A stretch of 5,521 nucleotides of DNA, from positions 1-5,521 of the forward strand of contig CAIZHO010000148.1 of assembly GCA_903932805.1 (NCBI GenBank). Reading direction: 5' to 3'. Under the pieces are notes generated by a model. It was not told where the DNA came from. It saw only the letters and a program-made list of their open reading frames with translations, and ran no database searches. Made by a program: the position numbers and the translations under genes. The stretch comes from an uncultured Roseiflexaceae bacterium (GTDB lineage Bacteria > Chloroflexota > Chloroflexia > Chloroflexales > Roseiflexaceae). The first letter of the stretch is position 1. Every line of letters starts with the position of its first letter. Shown in pieces: positions 1-5,521 of this stretch.

Positions 1-908
1 CCAAACCCGTCGAGAGCGACGACATCGTCGGCCCGTATACGTGGAAAGAAAAAGTCAAAGACTACGTCAGCCTGACCAAACCCGGCGTCATTTCGTTGCT
101 CATCCTGACCACCATTACCAGTATGTACATCACCCCAGCCGGCAAACCCGAGTTAGCCTTGGTCATCTGGACCACCATCGGCGGCTGGTTGATGGCCGCG
201 GCATCACACGCATACAACTGTTATTTGGACCGCGATATCGACGTCTTGATGGGGCGCACCGGCCGCCGACCCATCCCCAGCGGTCGCATCCCTGGCTGGC
301 ACGCATTGGTCTTGGGCAGTGTCTTGATGATCACTGCAGCGGTCATTTTGGTCGTCTTCGCCAACTGGTTGACCGCCGCGCTGGCGTTCGCCGGCCTGGT
401 CTATTACGTTTTGATCTACACGATGTGGCTCAAGCGCAGTAGTGTCCAAAACATCGTCATCGGTGGCGGCGCTGGTGCCTTCCCACCACTGGTCGGCTGG
501 GCAGCGGCCACGGGCAGTCTGACGTTGCCTTCGTTGTTTTTGTTCGCAATCATTTTTTACTGGACCCCGCCGCACTTCTGGGCGCTGGCCATCATCCGCT
601 CCAAAGACTATGCCCGTGCAGGGATCCCCATGCTGCCGGTCATCGCCGGCGACAACGAGACACGTTGGCAAATTGTACTCTACACCATGTTGATGTTTGT
701 GGTGACGATCATGCCGACGCCGCTACAGATGCTGGGCATGGCATACCTGGTGATGGCCAGCGTACTCGGCGTGATATTTAGCTACTATGCAATCAACTTG
801 TACCGCCAGGGCACGACCGCCTCGGCATGGGGGTTGTACCGCTTCTCGCTGCTCTATCTGGCACTGCTGTTCGGTGCAATGGTGGTCGATCGGGCATACT
901 TCAGCTAA
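1..908 (+). CDS. ctaB: Protoheme IX farnesyltransferase (heme O synthase), 5' end outside window
   Basis: This integral membrane UbiA-family prenyltransferase transfers a farnesyl group from farnesyl diphosphate to the 2-vinyl of protoheme IX. The product, heme O, is the precursor of heme A for cytochrome c oxidase. The frame is open from base 3 to TAA at 906-908, giving 301 visible residues. Near visible residue 21 is the family opening YVSLTKPG. The substrate-binding motif NCYLDRDID (72-80) carries the Mg-diphosphate aspartates and is followed by RTGRRP. Next come KRSSVQNIVIGG (about 144-155), with the family's GAFPPLVGW stretch after it, then WTPPHFW (187-193) and DYARAGIPMLP. Hydrophobic segments recur throughout, as expected for about nine membrane spans. 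No ATG or GTG codon occurs in frame before the first TTG (position 96), and that TTG lies inside the conserved first helix, so the true start is upstream of base 1. Family members are usually about 280-310 residues, so little is missing unless the gene is fused to an upstream heme A synthase domain, as known in some bacteria. It is convergent with the next gene. Confidence 0.95.
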   Translation, partial: KPVESDDIVGPYTWKEKVKDYVSLTKPGVISLLILTTITSMYITPAGKPELALVIWTTIGGWLMAAASHAYNCYLDRDIDVLMGRTGRRPIPSGRIPGWHALVLGSVLMITAAVILVVFANWLTAALAFAGLVYYVLIYTMWLKRSSVQNIVIGGGAGAFPPLVGWAAATGSLTLPSLFLFAIIFYWTPPHFWALAIIRSKDYARAGIPMLPVIAGDNETRWQIVLYTMLMFVVTIMPTPLQMLGMAYLVMASVLGVIFSYYAINLYRQGTTASAWGLYRFSLLYLALLFGAMVVDRAYFS

Positions 909-935
909 GCGGGAGTAGGTTTTTTGGGGGAAAAG

Positions 936-959
936 CGCCGGGTGCTGTTGCACCCGGCG
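936..959. terminator. Strong GC-rich hairpin, probable bidirectional terminator
   Basis: A perfect 10-bp stem, CGCCGGGTGC (936-945) with GCACCCGGCG (950-959), encloses a TGTT loop. It starts 27 bp after the ctaB stop and lies 123 bp past the methyltransferase stop. On the plus strand the stem is followed by TCTCTTCT, a broken U-rich tract. On the minus strand it is followed by GCTTTTCCCCC, with a short T run. Its place between convergent genes and the T-rich bases on both sides fit a shared intrinsic terminator. Neither T tract is ideal, so efficiency in either direction is inferred. Confidence 0.75.
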
Positions 960-976
960 TCTCTTCTGATGTGTCT

Positions 977-1021
977 TCGCGATAGAACCAGAGAGAAGCT
1001 ACAATCACTCTTCTATCGCGA
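977..1021. repeat. Perfect 11-bp inverted repeat in the convergent intergenic region
   Basis: TCGCGATAGAA (977-987) is the exact reverse complement of TTCTATCGCGA (1011-1021), with 23 bases between the arms. No T run follows either arm, so it does not look like a classical intrinsic terminator. It could fold at the 3' end of the methyltransferase transcript (stop at 1082), where it might protect the mRNA or aid termination together with the hairpin at 936-959. It could also be a protein-binding site or the remnant of a small repeat element. The end of each arm holds the palindrome TCGCGA. The function is unknown. Confidence 0.6.
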
Positions 1022-1081
1022 TTGATTATCTGTCTGCGAGCACCGAACCAGCTCTGACAGCGAAATAGTTCAAAGACAACG

Positions 1082-1951
1082 CTAGTTTTTCTGAAGAAGA
1101 ACGATGCGTGACCCTCCGAACGGCAAACTGATACCCGCATTGATACAGAGTAATTCCAATCGGCAAATCGCTTCGAAAAAACTGTTTACCAGCGGCGAAA
1201 TGTTGTACTCTCCCATCCCATCAGCGCGCTTCATGCGCGAGCGCTGTTGTAGACGTGAAACATACATGATGGGAAGCAAAAAAGACATGAATGAGGTACT
1301 ACGTGCTACCTCGAACCCGGCTTTTTTTCCTTTGCGTTCGAGCTCACCGCGTTCGTACCGACGTGCATGGTGCGAAAAGGTATCGACATCACTCCACATC
1401 CACATGTGTTGGGGCACTGAACAAAGCAACATGCCGCCTGGTTTGAGTGCTCGATACACATTCTCCAACACTTGTTCGTCTTCGGGGATATGTTCCAAAA
1501 CATCAAACATCCCGATAAGATCATATTCTTCTACAAACGGGAGTTTGCGCGCATCTATCTGCATCAACGTCGCGCGTGGCACGCGAAGTCCAGCGAAACT
1601 CAATCCATTGACGAATACCTCGCCTCCAGAAATCTGCGATTCGGGGAATTCCTGAGCGATCGCATGCATCACATAGCCCGTCCCACAGCCAATTTCGAAG
1701 AACGATCGCACATCAGGCTTATACCTGCGTATGATGTTGAGCAAAAGATCATTCCGCACACGAAACCAAAAATGTTTTGATTCTTGTTCATATAAGCGAG
1801 CAAATGCGTCTGCCTCAAATCCGCCACCACCGTGGGCTAATTCGGGCGCGAGCGCAAGGATCCCATCTATACGTACGACCTCATGCCCACACGCTGAGCA
1901 TTTTTTGTCTATCGATTCGAGCGTACCGCCACAAGTAGAACAGACAATCAT
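1082..1951 (-). CDS. Class I SAM-dependent methyltransferase with N-terminal zinc ribbon
   Basis: This 289-residue protein has two parts. Residues 1-35 form a small Trm112-like zinc ribbon: C4-x2-C7 and C18-x2-C21, followed by a VxRIDGILALAPE stretch typical of that module. Residues about 82-215 are a Rossmann-fold methyltransferase domain of the Methyltransf_11/23 type. It shows the SAM-binding motif EIGCGTGY (86-93), acidic E111 at the end of strand 2, the FDVLEHI motif (149-155) and LKPGGMLLCSVP (169-180), then HHARRYERGEL (194-204). Such proteins often methylate sugars, lipids or quinones; the substrate cannot be read from the sequence. The YfhO-like gene upstream makes surface glycan a reasonable guess. 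ATG at 1951 is chosen because the zinc ribbon begins at residue 4 and a GAAAGGG site precedes it. Hand-counted GC is about 49%, against about 64% in sampled fhs lines, which suggests acquisition by transfer. There is no sign of frameshift. Confidence 0.9.
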   Translation of the reverse strand: MIVCSTCGGTLESIDKKCSACGHEVVRIDGILALAPELAHGGGGFEADAFARLYEQESKHFWFRVRNDLLLNIIRRYKPDVRSFFEIGCGTGYVMHAIAQEFPESQISGGEVFVNGLSFAGLRVPRATLMQIDARKLPFVEEYDLIGMFDVLEHIPEDEQVLENVYRALKPGGMLLCSVPQHMWMWSDVDTFSHHARRYERGELERKGKKAGFEVARSTSFMSFLLPIMYVSRLQQRSRMKRADGMGEYNISPLVNSFFEAICRLELLCINAGISLPFGGSRIVLLQKN

Positions 1952-1957
1952 CGCGAT

Positions 1958-1963
1958 CCCTTT
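1958..1963 (-). promoter_or_regulatory. Ribosome binding site of the methyltransferase
   Basis: Read on the minus strand, AAAGGG lies 6 bases before the ATG at 1951-1949. It is a moderate Shine-Dalgarno match and supports this start. Because the gene has its own site and lies 96 bp from the fhs stop, it need not be translationally coupled to fhs. I found no convincing promoter or terminator in the 1952-2047 gap, so co-transcription with fhs is possible but unproven. Confidence 0.6.
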
Positions 1964-2047
1964 CGCACTGCAACAACGATTGGTCCCATCGTGACCATCA
2001 TGTACTATGCAATAATCCTCTCGTATGCATCAAGTATACACGAGTGA

Positions 2048-3733
2048 TTAACTCAAGCCGACCGTGTTGCCGTTCTCGTCGATGTCGATGCGTTCGGCGC
2101 CGGGGTGGGTCGGCAACCCTGGCATCGTGCGCATGTCACCGGCAAGCGGGTAAATGTAGCCCGCGCCGGCGGCCAGCCGGACCTCGCGGATGGGGAAGAC
2201 ATAGCCCGACGGTGTGCCGACTTTGCTGGCGTCGTGACTCAGCGAATACTGGGTTTTGGCCATACAAATCGGCAAATTGCCGTACCCCTGGGCCTCGTAG
2301 GTGGCCAGTTGCTTGCGCGCCTCGGGGCTGTATTCGACACTGTCGGCACCGTAGATGGTGGTCGCCAGTGTTTCGATTTTGGTTGTCAACGACGCCTCAA
2401 GCGGGTACAGATAACGGAACTCGCCGGGTTGGGTACAGGCCCGTTCGACCGCTTCGGCGAGCGCCAGACCACCTGCACCGCCGTCCGCAAAAACCGAACT
2501 CTCGACCACGGCGAATGCACCAGCAGCCATCGCGCGTTCTTTGACCACGGCTATTTCTTCGGCGTGATCGGTGGGGAACCGGTTGAGTGCCACCACCACC
2601 GGCCGACCAAAGCGCGCCGCATTGGCGACTTGGGCAGTCAGATTGCTACAGCCTGCCGCCACGTCGTCGGCATTGGCCTGCAACAGGGCCGGGTCGAGTG
2701 GTTTGCCGGCGACGATTTTGTAGCGGCCACTGTGTGCTTTGAGCGCGCGGATGGTGGCGACGAGCACGACAGCGTCGGGCGTCACGCCCGAGACACGTGA
2801 TTTGATGTGACAGAATTTCTCGAAGCCGATATCAGCACCGAAGCCACTCTCGGTCACCACATAGTCTGCCCGGCTGAGCGCAACGCGATCGGCCATCACC
2901 GACGAATTGCCGTGGGCGATATTGGCGAAGGGACCGCAGTGGACGAAGGCCGGCGAGTTTTCGAGCGTCTGCAGCAGATTCGGTTTGAGTGCCTCGCGCA
3001 ACAGCACCGTCATGGCGCCAGCGGCCTTGAGATCCTCGGCAGTGACGGGTGTGCCGTCTTTGCGCTGGCCGACCACCATCCGTGCCAGCCGCGCCCGCAG
3101 ATCGTGGATGTCACGCGACAGCGACAAGACGGCCATCACCTCGGAGGCGACCGTAATGTCGAAGCCCACTTGGCGCGGCGGGCCATCGGCTTTGCTGCCC
3201 AGACCGACGACGATATTACGCAGGGCGCGATCGCTGATGTCCATGACGCGCGGCCAGCGAATCGAATACGGGTCGATCCCCAGCGTATTGCCGTGATGAA
3301 GATGGTTGTCGATCATGGCCGCCAAAAGGTTATGCGCCGCGCCGATAGCGTGGATGTCACCGGTCAGGTGCAGATTAAACTGCTCCATCGGTACCACTTG
3401 GCTATAACCACCACCCGCAGCACCCCCTTTGATGCCAAACGTCGGCCCCATCGATGGCTGCCGGATCGCCACCACTGCCCGATGACCGCGCTGCGACAGC
3501 GCTTGACCAAGGCCGATGGTGGTGGTGGTTTTTCCTTCACCTAATGGCGTTGGGGTGATGGCGGTGACGACCACGTAGCGCGCCGTGCGCGCACCATGAA
3601 TGGCGGCGGTGTCTATTTTCGCCATATGCCGACCATACGGCTCGAGGTACTGCGCTTCGACACCGGCTACAGCGGCGATTGCCTCGATGGGACGCAACGT
3701 GGCTGCCTGGGCTATTTCGAGATCTGAACGCAT
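2048..3733 (-). CDS. fhs: Formate-tetrahydrofolate ligase (10-formyl-THF synthetase)
   Basis: This cytosolic enzyme catalyses ATP + formate + THF to ADP + phosphate + 10-formyl-THF. It feeds purine and fMet-tRNA synthesis, serves serine/glycine interconversion, or forms the methyl branch of the Wood-Ljungdahl pathway where that pathway exists. The 561 residues match the usual length of about 555-560, so the gene is complete. Visible motifs are the P-loop TPLGEGKTTT (62-71), IRQPSMGPTFG (90-100), family signature GIKGGAAGGGY (100-110), SGFGADIGFEKF (296-307), second signature VATIRALK (325-332) and NRFPTD (384-389). After VATIRALK the usual HGG reads HSG (334-336). The folate-site position I align to Trp412 of the Moorella enzyme appears to be Phe415. 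Start ATG at 3733 follows a perfect AGGAGG after 5 bases. The upstream membrane-protein gene ends 9 bp before it, so the two are probably one operon. No methylene-THF gene (folD, metF) is in view, so the pathway role is not settled. Confidence 0.98.
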   Translation of the reverse strand: MRSDLEIAQAATLRPIEAIAAVAGVEAQYLEPYGRHMAKIDTAAIHGARTARYVVVTAITPTPLGEGKTTTTIGLGQALSQRGHRAVVAIRQPSMGPTFGIKGGAAGGGYSQVVPMEQFNLHLTGDIHAIGAAHNLLAAMIDNHLHHGNTLGIDPYSIRWPRVMDISDRALRNIVVGLGSKADGPPRQVGFDITVASEVMAVLSLSRDIHDLRARLARMVVGQRKDGTPVTAEDLKAAGAMTVLLREALKPNLLQTLENSPAFVHCGPFANIAHGNSSVMADRVALSRADYVVTESGFGADIGFEKFCHIKSRVSGVTPDAVVLVATIRALKAHSGRYKIVAGKPLDPALLQANADDVAAGCSNLTAQVANAARFGRPVVVALNRFPTDHAEEIAVVKERAMAAGAFAVVESSVFADGGAGGLALAEAVERACTQPGEFRYLYPLEASLTTKIETLATTIYGADSVEYSPEARKQLATYEAQGYGNLPICMAKTQYSLSHDASKVGTPSGYVFPIREVRLAAGAGYIYPLAGDMRTMPGLPTHPGAERIDIDENGNTVGLS

Positions 3734-3738
3734 GGCAT

Positions 3739-3744
3739 CCTCCT
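3739..3744 (-). promoter_or_regulatory. Consensus ribosome binding site of fhs, overlapping the upstream stop codon
   Basis: On the minus strand, AGGAGG lies 5 bases before the fhs ATG (3733-3731). The TAG stop of the YfhO-like gene occupies 3745-3743, so it shares two bases with this site. Ribosomes ending the upstream gene would therefore sit on the fhs initiation region, which favours translational coupling. A second ATG (3738-3736) directly abuts AGGAGG but is out of frame with fhs and too close to be used. Confidence 0.85.
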
Positions 3745-5521
3745 ACTTGTAGCTACGCAACCGGTACCGCCGCACCAGCCATACCGCATACCAGAGCCAA
3801 ATTCCACCCCACGCGAGATGCGATACCCACATCCATTGCACAGCACTCACCCAACGAAGGCGCGCCGTCTGCGTGCCGGCTGGGATGACGACCCCTTGGA
3901 ACACGCCGTTGACGCTGACGGTCCGCGCCGCCAGCCATTGTCTGCCATCATACACGTCTGCCTGCCATTCTGCCGCCGCCATGGTGCTGTGCACAAACAA
4001 CGTCGGTCGCGTCTGTGGGGTAATTGTCGCCGTGATGGTATCGTTTTGGTCTTGCACATTGGTTACCGGGTATTGTGGCCGCTGGCGATAGTCGACAATG
4101 CGGACGTCTTGGCCATACGGGGTCGCAGTCAGCGCAGTATGCCAAAACGGTCCCATGCGCTGCTGCACTTGCATGAGCTGAGCCGGCCCGTACATCCCTA
4201 GTGGACTGAGGTTGCCATCGTCGATGCGCTCGCGCGCCAAAACCACCGCCACGTTGCTCATCCAGAGCATGGTTGTGTCGTAGATCGGCGCAACTTCGGT
4301 GTTGAGTTTGCCATAGAACGATGTCTTGCCACCCAATGCCGCAATCACCTGGGCGTATGCCGGTGGGGTGAAGTTGTTGTACGTGTGCACCGATGCCACG
4401 CCATACAGGCGATTAATGTTCGGCGTGAGCAGGTAATTCAGCCCTGGGTCTACGATGGCGTAGCGCGCACCCGCCGGCACGTGCTGCTGGAGCGCCGCTA
4501 CCAGTGGGCTGTTCTGCTGCACATCAGCTGCCGCGCGGCGCGTCTGCAACGGCATTGATCCGAGTAGCACGGTGACGATGATTGCGGTCAGTACCCACAC
4601 CGGCTGACGCCTATACACAAAAAGACCCAGCAGCACGACTTGACCGACTAGCACGCCGAGTCGCCATGGCGCAACCGCTACCGCATACCACTGAGCCACG
4701 ATCAGCCCCGCGCCGATGCAGCCCAGCGGCAGGGCCAGTAGTGCGGCTGCCCACCGCGGGTGGGGACGTGCATCAGTCTGCAATAATGCATGCAGGCCGT
4801 AGGCGTACAGGACGGTAAGCGGTAGCGTCGTGTTCCAATGCGGGGTCCATTGTGACAACGTGAATCCTGGCAGCGCCTGCATCAATGCCTCAAACAACAG
4901 CGGCGACACCGACAACAGCACGAGCACACCAGCCGACAGCGCCCACCACCACACCTGCATGGAGTGCCGCCACAGCGCAATCGCTACAATCCAGACGGTC
5001 ACGACGGTCAACGCAAAGCCGTCGGTGCGGAACGGATAGGTAACATCAGTAGCATTGCCATAGAGTTCAGGCACTGTATGCGCCGCCAGGTACAACAGGA
5101 TGACCCAGGCGTACTCGATTCGTAGGATGTACTGCAAAAAATACGCATTCGGTGCGGTCACTCGCGCAGACTGTACGTAGGAACGATAGACGTCGACATA
5201 CACCGGCGCCACTAGTACCAGCGCCAGCAGTGCCATCGCGCCGAGGATTGCGACGCCGCGCAGCGCACACCGGTACTGACGCGTTATGAGCAACGGCCAT
5301 GCCGCCAGCATTACTGCCCCGATCAACATCCACAGCACATAGACGATGGCTTGTGGGTAGCCCATCAGCAACAGGCTATACCCACCGAGCAGCAGGGTCA
5401 TTGCAGCAATGACGTCGCCGTGCTTGAAAACGCGCACAATACCCCAGAGCAGCGCGGTGCTCCAACAGACCGTGGCCACATGCATCGGGTAGGTCTGCCA
5501 GTAGCTGACAAATGGACTCAG
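3743..5521 (-). CDS. YfhO-like polytopic membrane protein, probable GT-C glycosyltransferase, 5' end outside window
   Basis: The minus-strand frame is open from the right edge to TAG at 3745-3743, giving 593 visible residues. The first ATG (5485) has no Shine-Dalgarno sequence, and the 12 codons before it continue the protein, so the start lies outside. Counting from that Met, about eleven hydrophobic spans fill residues 3-310 (e.g. 46-66, 75-95, 246-270, 274-310). A soluble domain follows (311-550), then a last span (552-571) and a basic tail, RRYRLRSYK, placed inside by the positive-inside rule. The soluble part resembles YfhO-family proteins: LLTPNINRLYGVASV (352-366) with a following TYNNFTPPAY, NVAVVLARE (411-419), and a C-terminal beta-rich stretch with EWQADVYDG and NGVFQGVVIPAGTQTARL. 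YfhO of Firmicutes helps move sugars from lipid carriers onto surface polymers, so a role in envelope glycosylation is inferred. The N-terminal loop that should carry the catalytic acidic residue is not visible. The family call rests on pattern recognition alone. Confidence 0.72.
   Translation of the reverse strand: MSPFVSYWQTYPMHVATVCWSTALLWGIVRVFKHGDVIAAMTLLLGGYSLLLMGYPQAIVYVLWMLIGAVMLAAWPLLITRQYRCALRGVAILGAMALLALVLVAPVYVDVYRSYVQSARVTAPNAYFLQYILRIEYAWVILLYLAAHTVPELYGNATDVTYPFRTDGFALTVVTVWIVAIALWRHSMQVWWWALSAGVLVLLSVSPLLFEALMQALPGFTLSQWTPHWNTTLPLTVLYAYGLHALLQTDARPHPRWAAALLALPLGCIGAGLIVAQWYAVAVAPWRLGVLVGQVVLLGLFVYRRQPVWVLTAIIVTVLLGSMPLQTRRAAADVQQNSPLVAALQQHVPAGARYAIVDPGLNYLLTPNINRLYGVASVHTYNNFTPPAYAQVIAALGGKTSFYGKLNTEVAPIYDTTMLWMSNVAVVLARERIDDGNLSPLGMYGPAQLMQVQQRMGPFWHTALTATPYGQDVRIVDYRQRPQYPVTNVQDQNDTITATITPQTRPTLFVHSTMAAAEWQADVYDGRQWLAARTVSVNGVFQGVVIPAGTQTARLRWVSAVQWMWVSHLAWGGIWLWYAVWLVRRYRLRSYK

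Noticed and set aside
204..671. Minus-strand open frame of 155 codons opposite ctaB.
   Set aside because: It is fully inside ctaB, polar and of low complexity, with no recognisable domain.
901..1140. Minus-strand open frame covering the 909-1081 intergenic region.
   Set aside because: It overlaps the end of the methyltransferase and runs through both inverted repeats. It has no family match, and the region is better explained as non-coding.
1104..1655. Plus-strand open frame of 183 codons opposite the methyltransferase.
   Set aside because: Its Ser/Arg/Pro-rich translation is the typical mirror of a methyltransferase domain (the SSSGICSKTSNIPI stretch faces the FDVLEHI motif). No family or good ribosome binding site is seen.
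1964..2044. Possible promoter for the methyltransferase (minus-strand TTGATG then TAGTAC) and a weak CTCGT/ACGAG inverted repeat at 2020-2044.
   Set aside because: The -10-like hexamer matches the consensus poorly, and the repeat has only 5-bp arms with no T tract. Neither can be told from chance.
2105..3544. Two long plus-strand open frames in one phase (2105-2800 and 2807-3544), antisense to fhs.
   Set aside because: They lie fully opposite a clearly recognisable Fhs and are separated by one stop. Their Arg/Asp/His/Gly-rich translations match no family I know. Long antisense frames are expected opposite GC-rich genes.
4582..5039. Short plus-strand open frames opposite the YfhO-like gene.
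   Set aside because: They are shadows of a strongly hydrophobic coding frame with clear membrane spans, and they have no recognisable products.

Overview
The window is about 90% protein-coding. It holds one plus-strand gene at the left edge and three minus-strand genes that probably form one transcription unit. I see no mobile element, CRISPR array, rRNA or tRNA. The two edge genes are cut by the window, not broken. Sampled lines of the fhs gene are about 64% GC by hand count. A heme A pathway gene implies an aerobic or microaerobic bacterium with an aa3-type cytochrome oxidase. The general look (farnesyltransferase, formate-THF ligase and a YfhO-like envelope glycosyltransferase, with frequent TTG leucine codons) reminds me of Chloroflexota. 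That is an impression only, and no marker here fixes the taxon.

Layout from left to right. Positions 1-908 (+) encode protoheme IX farnesyltransferase (CtaB), whose 5' end lies outside the window. Positions 909-1081 are a convergent intergenic region with a strong GC-rich hairpin (936-959), probably a shared terminator, and a separate perfect 11-bp inverted repeat (977-1021). Positions 1082-1951 (-) encode a class I SAM-dependent methyltransferase with an N-terminal CxxC/CxxC zinc ribbon; at about 49% GC it is clearly more AT-rich than its neighbours. Positions 2048-3733 (-) encode formate-tetrahydrofolate ligase (Fhs). Positions 3743-5521 (-) encode a polytopic membrane protein with a YfhO-like C-terminal half, whose 5' end lies beyond the right edge.

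The minus-strand genes read in the order YfhO-like protein, fhs, methyltransferase. The stop codon of the YfhO-like gene lies inside the Shine-Dalgarno region of fhs, so those two are probably translationally coupled. The methyltransferase follows after 96 bp and has its own ribosome binding site. The outer two genes are plausible envelope-glycan genes. Fhs makes 10-formyl-THF and is a one-carbon housekeeping enzyme, so its place between them may be chance or may loosely link one-carbon supply to methylation. Overall this looks like an ordinary chromosomal region. The points most worth a second look are the atypical composition of the methyltransferase, the tight YfhO-fhs junction and the unexplained inverted repeat.
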